Source: an uncultured Robinsoniella sp. (GTDB lineage: Bacteria > Bacillota > Clostridia > Lachnospirales > Lachnospiraceae). From it: a stretch of 64,000 nt of DNA. Below, piece by piece: positions 1 through 11,900 of the stretch. The translations under genes were made by a program, and so were the position numbers. The notes under the pieces are model-generated. The model made no database searches. It saw only the letters and a list, made by a program, of their open reading frames with translations, and was not told where the DNA came from. Within the stretch, counting starts at the first letter, position 1. Every line of letters starts with the position of its first letter. Location of the stretch: positions 27,194 to 91,193 of the forward strand of contig UQCR01000011.1 of assembly GCA_900539655.1 (NCBI GenBank), in the 5' to 3' direction.

Positions 1-78
1 AGTATAGATAAAGTATTTATAGAAATAAAATACTAATGGCAGATAAGGAATAAATATAATTGCAAAGGAGATTTCCAT

Positions 79-975
79 ATGGAATTACGGGTACTTCATT
101 ATTTTCTGGCGATAGCAAGAGAACAGAGTATTGTGCGGGCTGCGGAGTCCCTTCATCTCTCCCAGCCAACACTTTCGACACAAATTAAAAATCTGGAAGA
201 GGAATTAGGAAAACAGCTTCTAATACGGGGAACAAAGGGATCGCGGAAGGTTACCCTGACCGAAGAAGGAATGATTTTGCGGAAACGGGCAGAAGAAATA
301 CTGGATTTGGTAAAAAAGACAGAGAAGGAAGTCACGCTTTCAGACGATATTCTAATGGGGGATATATACATTGGAACAGGAGAAACCGATGCGATACGTA
401 TGATTGCAAAGGCAGCAAAGAATCTACAGGAATCTCATCCGGGAATTCATTATCATATATCAAGCGGCAATGCCGAATTTGTTACAGAACGACTGGATAA
501 AGGACTGATTGATTTTGGTCTTATATTTTCCAGCGTGGATTTTACAAAATATAATTCTTTAAAAATGCCAGCCAGAGATACCTGGGGCATACTTATGCGA
601 AAAGATTCTGAATTGGCTCATAAAGAAGTGATCTGTCCAGAGGATCTGTGGGACAAACCTCTCATTTTTTCACAGCAAGAGGATAAAGGTGGACGCATTA
701 CACAGTGGTTAGGTAAAAAAGTCACAGAATTAAACATTGTAGCCACTTATAATCTAATATTCAATGCATCCTTAATGGTTGACGAGGGTCTTGGGTATGC
801 CATTACTTTTAATGGAATCATCAATACGACTGGAGATAGCAATCTTTGTTTCCGCCCTCTTTCTCCCTGTCTTGATAATGAAATGAATATTATTTGGAAA
901 AAATATCAGTTGTTTTCCAAGCCTGCTGAAAAATTTTTGTCGGTCTTGCAGGAAGCTTTTAATGAAAGATTATGA
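79..975 (+). CDS. LysR-family transcriptional regulator
   Basis: This 298-residue protein has the LysR layout. An N-terminal winged helix-turn-helix covers about residues 1-60, with the family pattern of an ARE-S--RAAESLHLSQPTLS helix pair followed by an LEEELGKQL-type linker helix. A periplasmic-binding-protein-like effector domain fills the remainder (from about residue 90). The length is normal for the family. A good ribosome binding site (AAAGGAG, 63-69) lies ten bases before the ATG. LysR regulators usually control a divergent or nearby gene in response to a small molecule. The divergent partner would lie left of the window, so the target cannot be inferred. The family call is safe; the ligand is unknown. 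Confidence 0.93.
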   Translation: MELRVLHYFLAIAREQSIVRAAESLHLSQPTLSTQIKNLEEELGKQLLIRGTKGSRKVTLTEEGMILRKRAEEILDLVKKTEKEVTLSDDILMGDIYIGTGETDAIRMIAKAAKNLQESHPGIHYHISSGNAEFVTERLDKGLIDFGLIFSSVDFTKYNSLKMPARDTWGILMRKDSELAHKEVICPEDLWDKPLIFSQQEDKGGRITQWLGKKVTELNIVATYNLIFNASLMVDEGLGYAITFNGIINTTGDSNLCFRPLSPCLDNEMNIIWKKYQLFSKPAEKFLSVLQEAFNERL

Positions 976-1050
976 CAACCCTGAAACGTCAAACGCATTC
1001 ACTTCGAAAATACCATTCACATATTCAGTTGCAACCGCCCTTGTCATCTC

Positions 1051-1143
1051 TTATGCATCAATATACACCATCTGCTCAAACTCCTGTATGGAAAGGGGCT
1101 TAGAACACACATACCCGTGTACCTGATCGCAACCCCTGTTCCA
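1051..1143 (-). pseudogene. Remnant: C-terminal tail of a second EAL-domain gene
   Basis: Reading the minus strand gives an open stretch of about 30 codons ending in TAA at 1051-1053. It translates as W-NRGCDQVHGYVCSKPLSI-QEFEQMVYIDA. This matches the conserved last segment of EAL phosphodiesterases (a GCD-Q--GY--SKP----EFE pattern). The intact EAL gene just upstream ends in its own version of the same segment (GQGYYFSRPIEMEIFEKHY), so this is a different copy and not a frameshifted end of that gene. A TAA stop precedes the tryptophan and there is no start codon, so it cannot be a gene today. It is probably what remains of a tandem EAL gene after deletion or recombination. Confidence 0.7.
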
Positions 1144-1177
1144 TTATGATTAGTTCTTGAAAACACTAATCTCCACA

Positions 1178-3262
1178 TTACTTTAGATAGTGTTTTTCGA
1201 ATATTTCCATTTCTATCGGTCTGCTAAAGTAATATCCCTGACCATTTTCTACGCAACATAGGTGTAGGATTTCCCATTGTTCTTTTGTCTCAATACCCTC
1301 TGCTACCATCTGAAAGCCAAAATCATGACTAATCTTAGAAATATGCTGCATTAAAATAAGTGTACGTTGATTTGTAGCAATATTATTAACTAAACTTTTA
1401 TCTATTTTCAGAATATCAAAATCAACTTCTGACAGCATTGCCAAATTGGCACTATCCGTTCCAAAATCATCAATTGCTACTGTAAATCCAGCTTTTCTAA
1501 GCTCTGGTATTATTTTCTTTATATCGCAAGAAGCATCTTCACTTATTCGCTCAGTTATCTCTATAACAAGGTATTGTAAAGGCACTTGATACTCTTTGCA
1601 GATAGCTTGCAGGTCTTCTTTTAAAAGGGGGTTACGCAGAGATATCGATGAAAAATTAATGCAGATAGGAAAGAGTTTTTTTCCTTCATCCAGCCATTTT
1701 CTAATTTTTTCACATATCTTTGTAAAAACATATGTATCAATTTTATCTATTAATCCAGTATCCTCCAACAGGGGAATAAAGGTATTGGGTGGAATAATTT
1801 TACCATCAAGCTGATAACGAATCAACGCTTCGGCACCCATTACAGATTGATCTATTAATGAAAATTGTGGTTGAATGTATATAATAAAACGTCCACTTTC
1901 AATCTCTTTCTCTAATCCTTCTAAATCTGTCAGATGTAATATTTCATCATTGTGATGGCGATAACGTTTAGACGTTGGATTTTTACGATAAAATTCTTTT
2001 TTATCCACATACATATTTGCATCCGCTTTGGAAATAACTTTATTAATATCCTTAACAGCTTCTTCCCAATTAGCACCAATAGCTACTTTGCAGTCGGATC
2101 CAAATTGAAATCTTTTTTTAAGTTCTGCTACTTTTTTTTCAAATAGTGCACATGGTATTTGGGGATAAACAATAACAAATTCATCTCCCCCTATTCGATA
2201 ATAGTTCGCTTGATCAAAAAGATTATTCATTCTATTAGCACAACGAACTAATAATCGATCTCCTTCTTCATGTCCCAATTGATCATTTACATCCTTCAAT
2301 CCATTTACATCCAAGTAAATAACTCCTACTGAAACATTAGAATTATTTAGTGCTTCCGTATCTTGAATATAACGATTTCTATTATAAAAAGAAGTGAGGG
2401 TATCATAATAACTTAAACGCGATAACTCCTGCTCATTCTCTGCCTGATGATTAGCCAGCAACAGGAAATAACATACGGTTTGTAGAAGAGTAGCTATATT
2501 CATAAGCTTATCTGGTGGTGGATTATCAACCCCTAAATATCCAATAAGTTTTCCATCTTGTTCTAATGGAGAAACAACAAGACTGCTAACAGCCTGATCT
2601 TTTAGAATTTCATATTCTTCCACAGAATCATTTTTAATATCTTCCAAATTCGTGATGATAATACATTCTTTATTGTCAAACTTGGGAATCCAGCGTTCAA
2701 TTGTAGAAAGTGGGATATCTTGTAATTTATCTTTCTGTGGCTCTATCTCTTTAGCACACCATTCATATTCATTACACATCTTTTCTCCAACAATATAAAA
2801 TATATATGATCGGTCAGCATCCAGAAACTGTCCCAGCTTCTCAAGAACAATGTCAATCGCTTTTTTTATATCTTTGCTGCGATATAACACACCGATACAA
2901 TCTGTAACCATTTGTTCTGCTTCCAGGGTAAATTTTAATTGCATTTTTTCATTTTCTATTTTTGTAGTGTCAAATGCAATTTCCATTCGGGCCCTTCTGC
3001 CATCCCATTGAACTAATCGGTCTTTTAACAGATAATGACGGTTAGTAAGTTCGTTGGTATGCTCCCACGTATAGTTTTCTCCTTCTTTTAGATAGGCATT
3101 CGTACAAAATTCACAGGGTTTATCTCTGCCTTGTAAAACTTTATAACATTTATGTCCCAAAATAGAATCTATCTGAAAAATTTCCATACCTTGTTTATTT
3201 AAAAACAAGAGTTCATAATTTTCAATATCAGCAACATAAAGGAGTTCAGAAATATCGTTCAT
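1178..3262 (-). pseudogene. GGDEF-EAL cyclic-di-GMP enzyme, C-terminal part of a gene split by an in-frame stop
   Basis: The 694-residue open frame carries a PAS-like domain (about 1-105), a GAF domain (about 115-275), a GGDEF domain (about 290-440; the GGDEF motif is intact near residue 355 in RIGGDEFVIVYP) and an EAL domain (about 455-690). The EAL domain keeps the EAL signature near residue 474, EITER, a DDFG loop, the KID lysine motif and AEGIE. The usual DDFGTGYS loop reads DDFGTDSA, a small departure. The family makes and/or breaks cyclic di-GMP at the membrane. The frame continues upstream, past the first ATG, through 36 more sense codons to a TAA at 3374-3376 and then into the membrane sensor segment. 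The first ATG is therefore only the first internal methionine, and no good ribosome binding site precedes it. The original gene was 1178-3871 (897 codons). Either it is broken, or the enzymatic half is made by re-initiation or readthrough. Confidence 0.8.
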
Positions 3263-3373
3263 AGGAGCACGTAAATCTTCTGCAAATTGAGCTAAATGTT
3301 CTGCTATTAGTCGATTTTTCTCTTCATTTTGTTCTAATTTCTTTCTTCTATTTAAATGTTTTATGCTGTAAAT

Positions 3374-3871
3374 TTAAAACAAAATTGCTAAAATAGAAAA
3401 AACACCATTTAAAACAATTAAAAACATTTGTGCCTCAAAAACATTTTGTTCTGTTGTTACTTCTGCTATCTGCACAGCATCATTGGCTAGATTAAAGAAT
3501 TCTTCACTATATGTATAAAGTTTTTTAGAATCCCCTCCTGCTCTCACTGTTTTTATTTCCTGCTTTATACGATCCCAATCCGTTTTCAGTTCCTGCAATA
3601 AGCTTTGATATTGATCGCTATCTAATCTTACCAATCCAATATCTCCCTCTCCGGCTTGCAATTCTTCAATTATTTCATCTAATTGCATCACTAAAGAATT
3701 ATTCTCTATACCGCTTAATTCTTGTTTTACCAATCTTTGTGATGCTCCTCGTACAACTCCCGTATAATTAATTACTTTCGCATTACCCTGAAGGTTATCG
3801 ATTAAGTTTATGGATGTAAAACTAGAAATAAGAATCGATAGGATCAAAACAATTAGCACTTTTTTCTGCAT
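3374..3871 (-). pseudogene. N-terminal membrane sensor half of the split GGDEF-EAL gene
   Basis: This 165-residue frame begins with a membrane segment (about 4-24). It continues with a helical extracellular region of the four-helix-bundle type (an ASQRLVKQEL start, heptad-rich) and ends in a second membrane segment (about 148-165). The TAA comes immediately after that segment. The same frame then continues without a shift into IYSIKHLNRRKKLEQNEE and the PAS/GAF/GGDEF/EAL frame downstream (3871 and 3262 are 609 bases apart, 203 codons). This is the standard architecture of a membrane-bound diguanylate cyclase/phosphodiesterase. By itself the piece would be a sensor with no output domain. Confidence 0.8.
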
Positions 3872-4348
3872 ATAGCCACCTCAATATCTTTAGAATCGTT
3901 TTCTATTTATGAATAAAACCATGATCAAATTAACTTGATAATTCAAACCATTGTATATTAATGATATATTACATAAGGTCTTACGCTTCTTCCTGATGAG
4001 GTATTTGGCTTCTTGATACATCCAGCAAGCACCCTTATAGGAGCAAAGTTTTACGCAACTAAATACCATGCCGTGGCAATTTTTAACAACGTTCTTCCTT
4101 GTTCACATACATATATAATTTAAAGTATAGCAAAATAAAATGAAAATAGCAACACTTTAGAAGTACTATTTTGAATGAATAAATGCTATAATAAAAAAAT
4201 CTTCATATGATCGAATGCTGCCCTTTGCAGACGAACAACGTTTGGAAGCACGATTAGTAACATTTATTGAGCGGTTTTATTGCATGTCAGTGGAGTATGG
4301 GAGAATGGTACAGAAAAATTTAATGTTTCATACGAGGGAGGTAATTCT
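3872..4348. promoter_or_regulatory. Divergent upstream region of the split sensor gene and the GntR-type regulator
   Basis: About 480 bases hold no convincing gene. It is AT-rich. A clear minus-10 hexamer TATAAT lies at 4187-4192 on the plus strand with TGC before it, but no strong minus-35 sits at the right distance. A short frame starting at ATG 4215 runs into the regulator in another frame and has no ribosome binding site, so I do not call it. Nothing else was seen. Confidence 0.4.
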
Positions 4349-5788
4349 TTGGAAAATAATATGGAATTGCAACAGGTTGTTTATAATGTTATGGTCATGC
4401 AAATTAAATTCGGTACGTTCCGCTCTGGTGAACGTCTTTCACGAATAGAGGATGCGGCGCAGTGGCTATTGGTTTCATTGGATACTATGCGTTATGTTTA
4501 TAGTCGTTTAAAACGTGAAGGCTATATTACTCTGGCAAAAAGCGCTGGAGCTTACGTTAAAATAAATTATACGGAACAGGAGATTGAACAACACATTCAG
4601 GAATTCTTTTCCTGCCGTGCAACCGCGCTCATGGATTTGTGCCAATCACTTCCCTCATTGTACACGTCAGTCCTGTGTGCCGGAATGAAAAAATCTTCAG
4701 AAGAAAAGCTGGATGAAATTGAGCGGCTCTGCATAGAAAGAGGTCCGTTGCCACCCTATGAAATGATCCGGCATTTCCAAAATATTTACGGTGTTCTGGA
4801 AAATGACATGCTGATGCGCCTGGTCTGGCAGTCCTTCATGTTTTTTCATGCACCTTTTCTGAGTGTCCGGGAGCATCTGGTCTCCGTAAATGAGAGCAGC
4901 CACCCGCTTCTTAAAATGGTCACCCTTTGCCGAAATAAGGATTTTTCGGCTTTACCTGCTGTAATAAACGAGGAACAGGATCGATTGTATCTGGGGTTAT
5001 GCCGGTTTTATGAAAAATACAGCATTAAATCTTCTTCACCTGAGCAAATCGAATTTTCCTGGAGTGGTTACAAAAAAGCCTCTCAGATCTGTTACTCACT
5101 TGGTCTGGAGATGTTAATCGCCATCACCAATGGGATATATCCCGCCGGCGCTATCCTTCCTTCTCTTGAAAGTCTTGCAAAAGAAAAACAGGTTTCTGTG
5201 AGCACGGTGCGGCGAACCCTTTCACTGCTAGGCGATATTGGTGCCACAAAATCCATTAACGGAGTTGGAACACAGGTTCTCTCTCCCGATCAAACAGGCG
5301 AGAACTGCGACTTTACCAAGGCTTCTGTCCGCAAAAGGCTGCTCGACTGTGTGCAAAGCATGCAGGTTTTGACATTATCCTGTAAAGAGATATCAAAAAT
5401 TACTGTGGCCTCTTTGGATACTGTGGCAATTACGCAGTTTCGAGATCACCTATATGCGATAGGCAAAGATAATCGGTATGAACGGGTTCCCTACAGCATA
5501 TTACAACTGATTATCAATCGGGCGCCTTATAAAGCGATCCGAACTGTGTATGCGTCACTGTTTCAACAGTTGCTGTGGGGCTATCCACTTCGTGGTCTGC
5601 GTGGCAGCCAGGAAAAGCTCAATGCATTTTTCCTCCCCTATCTCGACGCTTTATTGCAGTGCCTGGATCTCGCTGATGCCGAAGAATTTTCCGTAAAGTT
5701 TGAAGAACTCATGCTGTACGAAATGCGGTATACCATAGATCAGCTTGTCAAGCTGGGAGTTGAAGAAGCCGCTGGTCTTTCTTTGTAG
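4349..5788 (+). CDS. GntR-type transcriptional regulator with two winged-helix domains
   Basis: The protein carries two GntR-like DNA-binding units. One is at the N-terminus (GTFRSGERLSRIEDAAQWL then a VSLDTMRYVYSRLKREGYI helix) and one is near the middle (GAILPSLESLAKEKQVSVSTVRRTLSLL). Each is followed by a helical stretch. I place the start at the TTG at 4349 because AGGGAGGT (4335-4342) lies six bases before it. Starting at ATG 4280 would add 23 residues with no ribosome binding site. The product is then 479 residues. Tandem GntR-HTH proteins of this kind occur in Clostridia, but their ligands are not established, and nothing nearby on the same strand suggests the target. Confidence 0.8.
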   Translation: MENNMELQQVVYNVMVMQIKFGTFRSGERLSRIEDAAQWLLVSLDTMRYVYSRLKREGYITLAKSAGAYVKINYTEQEIEQHIQEFFSCRATALMDLCQSLPSLYTSVLCAGMKKSSEEKLDEIERLCIERGPLPPYEMIRHFQNIYGVLENDMLMRLVWQSFMFFHAPFLSVREHLVSVNESSHPLLKMVTLCRNKDFSALPAVINEEQDRLYLGLCRFYEKYSIKSSSPEQIEFSWSGYKKASQICYSLGLEMLIAITNGIYPAGAILPSLESLAKEKQVSVSTVRRTLSLLGDIGATKSINGVGTQVLSPDQTGENCDFTKASVRKRLLDCVQSMQVLTLSCKEISKITVASLDTVAITQFRDHLYAIGKDNRYERVPYSILQLIINRAPYKAIRTVYASLFQQLLWGYPLRGLRGSQEKLNAFFLPYLDALLQCLDLADAEEFSVKFEELMLYEMRYTIDQLVKLGVEEAAGLSL

Positions 5789-5904
5789 GAAAGGGAAATG
5801 CCTTCCATCTCCTCCTGGTGTAACGCAATATATTGCATCAATAAGCATAAATTATTATTGGTGCCAATCGCATCCAGCAAGTCCTAAGTCCCGTGCATAA
5901 AAAT

Positions 5905-5943
5905 ACAGGACATCAAATAACTTTCTGAAATCTGATGTCCTGT
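5905..5943. terminator. Bidirectional terminator between convergent genes
   Basis: Perfect 11-bp inverted repeat ACAGGACATCA (5905-5915) and TGATGTCCTGT (5933-5943). T-rich sequence follows on both strands. It lies between the stop of the GntR-type gene and the stop of the giant gene, so it can serve both. Confidence 0.75.
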
Positions 5944-5983
5944 TGTAAAACTTTTTCTTATGTAATTCTCTTTATGATTTAAT

Positions 5984-8900
5984 TTAAAGGTCGGGGTTTC
6001 CATATAAAAACCATAGATTCTGAAAACGCAACAGCTTCTTTGGCAATGGCGTTAATGATGAGAATAAGATCAGATCAAATCGCAGTGCACTATTTTCTTC
6101 CGGTTTATTGTCATAATGCTCTTCCATCCATTTCTGAATCCTGTTTTCCCATTCTCTCGTAACATTCTCCGTAGCTCCTGCCTTTATACAAACAGGCGTT
6201 TGCAGAAAGATCGGTAACTCCATAGGTGCCAGCTCATTTTGAATGATTCGGATATATTTTGCCTCCATCTGAATTTTCATCTCCATTCCCATACTCTCCC
6301 GGAATAATTCTTTAAAAAGATCTTCAAAGCAGCGGCTAATCGGGCATTCTTTTTCTTTCGGTTTGATATCCAGTTTCTGACTAATATCCTTGAACGCAAA
6401 GTATGGATTTTCAAAAGCTACATTCCCGGTACTGTAAATAAATGGCTCTGCAATCTCCCGGTTCTGATCCAGGGAAGAATCCTGCATCAGACAGCTATTA
6501 CGTATTACCGATATCTGAGCTAAGGCATTTTGCATTTCCAGCAAGTTCAATCCTCTCAGGCAGACAGTTCTCTCTTTTATCTTCTGGCCATCTGCTGCAC
6601 TCAGATATTCTTCTTCTGTGTCTTTGCGTCTATAAACATAGCTTACCATTGGATCCCCCAGGAGATTTTGTGCTGTTTTCTCTGTATTTGTATAAGGAAC
6701 GGCTTCATAGTATTGCGTATCCAACAAAATTTCAGGAATTATTCTGCCTTTTAACTTTTCTCCAAATAGTTTTATCATATAAACTTCTCTGCCCTCTATG
6801 TCCACGGATGACTCTGCTATAAGAAAGGCATCGTTTTGTGCATCATCATTCCTTTTTTCAACTGTCAGGAGATGTTCGGAAGCCTGCGTTGCCTCATTCA
6901 AAATTGTACTAAAAGCACTTAAAATCTTCTGAACCGGCTTGATGTCCCCTTCCGGACTTAATATGGCTGCTTCTCTGTCCATATCCTTCTTAAGATACGG
7001 ATACACTTCCGTAAACTGTGCCAAAGCTTCAAAGAACAGATTTGAAACGTCACTTTTTACTATGTCTCGCTGATTCCATAATATTTTGCAGTGCATCACA
7101 TCCTGAGGATAATGATAACTCAGCGAATACGTAAAAGAATAGTCCCATACAAGGAGCCTGCTGTAATCTTGACTTACATTTTTTAAAAAGGTATTATCAC
7201 TTCCCGCAGCAGATAAATCTTCCTGCTTAATCATATAAGGAGAATCCGGATAACTTCTTAAAACCATAGGAATTGCCAGTTCTCCCATATCAGCTTTCAC
7301 ATTCTCTTTCGTAACAAATCCAAGCCATTTCGACGCTTCAAATTCCTTTATATTTCTCATCTCATGTACATCATGTTCCACATGGGTAATATGATATCCC
7401 AATCTTCCTTGAATATTAGATACTACTTCGCCAGACACAGAGCGCGCAAGTTCCTGAGCAGACACAGATACCGCCATATGTCCCTGTGGTTTCCCAAGCT
7501 CAATTTTCCCGTCAGAAACCATAATGTCTACATCCGATCCTTTGGTTTCGAATTCCGCCTGCCCGTAGAAACGAGGTGCTTTTCTGTCCTTTTCTACAAT
7601 CCCGCCATTTACCTCTGCCTTATAATCCAGAACGGCATGCACCTGATAAAAGCTTCCAAGCTTATTTAACAGCCTTTGTCTGAGACTTTCTCTTGCCTTT
7701 TTAGAAAGTGTTCTCCCTTCATCAGCAAATACCGGCATCAGCAGATAGCTAAGATTTTTAGCAAGCTGTTCTTTCGATAATTGGATTTGTTCCAGGTAAG
7801 CCCCTTGCCCCTGTCCTGCCTGATCCGCTAAATAGATCGCAGCCGCATTTCTGGGCGTAAGCATATCATCCACCGCCAACAGGACAATTTTCAGCCAGCG
7901 GTCCACATCTATATCCGTAAATGATTTTTCACTTACAGGCTTTTGCTCCAGCCCGCCTTCTGTGGTGTATCTCTTCATGGGTATTGGTTTCACACTACTC
8001 CATAATCGGTTAGATACAGGCCGAATGACGCCTATAACCGGTTTTTCCCTGAACTGAATACCAACCCCGTTTTTTCCAAGACGGATCACATATAAAGAAG
8101 TGTCTGCACAGTTTAAATCCGTTCCGGATGCCATCACCCGAAGCCCATATTCTTCTTTAAAAGCTTCTTCCATATGGAATGCAAATTTCTCTAAAGTCCT
8201 GGTGCCTGATTCATCTAAAATCATATGTGGCGGTATATTGCTTTTCGTCTCTAATATGCCTTCTATCTGCTCCATACCTTCCATCATAATCTGCCTTCTT
8301 CTCTTAATACCCAGATTGACTGTCAGAGGGAATAATTCTTTTGTATTTAATTTTTTATCCTGAAGAGAAAATCTGATAATTTTCTCAACCGGCACAACTG
8401 GCCGGCCACCGGAAGACACACTCTGCAAATAACAGGAAACAGAATCGTCCGCCTGAAACAACCACCCTGTTAACTGCTGCCACTCCTCCTCTTCAAATGG
8501 AATTTCCTCTCCTTCTAACAGGGAATGTTCCATACACAGATCGATTCCGTTTGAATCCATCAGCTGATCATATAAAGTTTGATAAAACCGTAACGTCTGC
8601 GCTGCATTTCTCTGCCCGTCCTCTGCTTCATACCTGGAAGCATCAAACTGCAGTAAAAGAAGTAATTCCGGGTTCTCTGATATTTTCCGAACTTCCCATT
8701 GGACAGTCACTGAAGGCCAGGAGGAAATGGGATAGAGTTTATCACCATAACCAGTGTGAATTTGTGACATTTCTGCTTTTCCTGACAGGCGGTTCCCATA
8801 ATAATCCAGCCATTCACTCTCTACCTGAAATACTTTACCGACACCTGCATAAGGGCTGGTTCCTTTTAACATGCCAGGATTTTCAACTGACACAATTTCC

Positions 8901-11900
8901 TTTTTGGTAAAATTACTGTACGGCAGAGAGGTTTTGTAAAGCAAAGTATCTTCACCAAGCGGACCACAGGGCATTCCGTAATTACTGCCTTTGAAATCTC
9001 TGTTGTCCACTATCTTGCTGGATAACAAACTGAATTGATTGGACAGAAAATGTTTCCCATCCTCAATATTCTGAATGTCTCCTGTATCTATGGGTTTTAA
9101 TCGCTGACAGCCCAGTGAGAGAACTCCGGGAGCAGTCATGGGGCTTACGGTAACACGACCGTCATCAGCGCTTGCCAGGGGAAATGTCCCTTTTTCTAAC
9201 AGGTATCCGCATAACAGGGTATTTATGTAGTCCCCGCCTTTATATTGCGCCGAATCATATACCAGTACAAGTGTGATACTTGCCGTCCCGTCTTCCTTAA
9301 AAGCACTCTCCGGCAACCCTCGTTTTTTCTCTTTGTTCCAATAATAGAGATAATAGCCGCCACTGTTAGTCACACTGCCTTCCCAAAGCTGCTCCAGAAA
9401 TTTCTGCATATCAGAATCTTGTCGATCTCCCAAGCCTGAAGGATGGGTCTCTGTTGATAAATTAAGCCTGAGCATTGCCATATCAACAGCATTTGGTTCG
9501 TCACATTCCATTTGATACTGATCCCCGGTGTTAGAAGTGTACCCTATCATCCGATTGCAGATTGAATATTGTTCCCTATTTTCCAATAGCTGCTCCAGTT
9601 GCTTTGTCTGTGTTTGCTTCATTCCGGTCAGTTCATAAGTGCATGCACCTTCCACGTTATCCGTATTTCTGCAAACAGAAAATGTTAGACTGGTGCCCCA
9701 TCCATAATTCACTGCCCTTTCTTTTTTCAGAACTCCTTGGGCCTCTTCATAAGCTGCATAATACAGGCAATAGCTTCCCTGCATTCCATCCGGTAAAGGA
9801 TAGGCTTGAAACTGTACCGTCTCTTCTCCCAAAACGGGCAATACCACACCTGCATCCGGCTTCCAATTTACCGGATTCGCAAAGCTTGCAGTAACCGGCT
9901 GTTCAGACTTCATATCCAAAATGTCCAGATGGCAGTTTTCCATGAATCCCCCTTCTTTTCCTGCAGCTTTTAAGAAAGACAGCCTTTTCACTGTTTCATC
10001 GTTCGGTGCTATTATTAATTCATAAGTTTTATCACATTTTACAGCACCATTCTTCCAGTTCTCAAATCCCAGCCACATGACATTAGCTGCGTTGAACCGG
10101 ATATATAGTTCCTCCTTAAGGTCAGCCGGCACCTGGAACTGCTGCCCAGTCAGAGCATACAAGCCTGCCGTTTCCGGAAGCATCCATTTCTCCTTCTTCT
10201 GTTTTACCCACATTCCACCAGCCAGCGGGGTAATCCCTTCCGTGGGAATTCGAAGGCCATGCATATGATATCTGGATACCATTCCGGCGATCTGCTCAAC
10301 AGATCTGTTTCTCTTTATCCCAGCAAGAAGGTGCACGAGCCGAAGCTGCTCCAAATGGGGAAGATTTAATATCGCATTTTCTCCCTCTCCTTTATGAAAC
10401 AGGCCGCTGACAGCTTCATTTTCTGTTCTGGCAAGCATTTCTGCCTCCAGACCCTTACTTCGAATAATGGACTGCAGTGTATCTCCTTCCTTAATCCGAT
10501 ATGTCTCTCCTTCTGAGATTACCAATATTTTATCTTTTTCCAATGGATGTTCCATATTTCCAGCCATAATATCATAAATCGAATAATCGGTACCACTTTC
10601 ACTTTTAACCCATGTCAATATTTCCTTTATTGTTTCCTTACCGGACAACAGGAACTGATAATTACGCAGCTGTTCCCTTAACGCCTGCGCCACCTGCCTT
10701 CCCAGTAAAAGAAAATAATCTGCGAATAAAAACTCTCCCATAGAACATCTATTTCCATCCCTGATTCCCATTGTGCTTTTGGAATCTTCCTCTGCAACCT
10801 TAACCGCAAGCTCATCAAACATCCTCCGAAGAGACAATAGTTTTCCTTCCGCTACCTGATTGTAGCTTCCAAACGTATAATCCACAGAAGACACTTTAGA
10901 ACCGATACTGATGGAAAGGCCACCTGGAACAGGAAAATACACTGCTTTGATCTCGCCATCTTCTTTGGGTTTTGATAGTACCGTAACTGCAAATTGTTCC
11001 TTAAGGAAACGCTCCATGTGGTCCTTACTAAGAGGTGTAAGATTTTCTTGTGTAGATGCCAGACCAAAGTCAATCATCCAGTCCAGTTCCTTTTTTGAAA
11101 GAATCTTATTCTTTGCATCCCACTCAGAACAGCTTTCATCCCTCTGAATTGCCGCTACCAGAAAACATGCAAATCTTTCAACTAATGCCGGGAAAGCCTC
11201 TAAGGATTCCAGCAGAAGCATTACCGCCAGACAGGTACGGTCTTCTGTTTCTTCCCACTCATCCGCTGCCAATACCGGTGAAACCATTAAAAATCCTGAA
11301 AGAGGCGTCTTGTTATCTATTTCTTTTAAGGCATTAAAATTCCAACAATAATCCCCCGGCTCCGCCATTTTGCTCAGCCGCCTGTTCACCGGCGAAGCTA
11401 TTACACCTCTGTTCTCTGTTCTTAACTCATCCCATGGTGCTTCCAGAAATTCCCCTATTTGAAAACTTTCTTTTATTTTTATGGAAAAGCTGAAATGGAT
11501 TTTAATTTTAAATATCCCTAAATTAATCTGCAGAGACAATGAAGCAGACAGCGATGCCATCACGGTTAGTACTACCGGACGATATACCTCAAACGTAAAC
11601 TGTACTCCAATCTGAATAGAGATATCCACCTCTGCTTTGATTATGGCAAAATCAATACTTCCAAATAAATGACCTGAAATACCCGCCGTTCCTGTCAGAC
11701 GGAAATAATAATCTTCTGAAAGATCGGTTGTCTTTGATATTTCATCTTTTGCTTTCGTTTCTACGGCTAATTGATATGGGTTGTATTTTGCCAGTACACC
11801 TTCTAATATAGCATAAACGGTAAGCGAAAATCCTGCGCTTAGAATCCCGTAATGTACAGATTTGCCAAGGCCAACCTGCAGACCAAATCCAAAGATAATC

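Noticed and set aside
4215..4448. 77-codon plus-strand frame overlapping the GntR-type regulator start
   Set aside because: No ribosome binding site, and it runs into the well-supported regulator in another frame.
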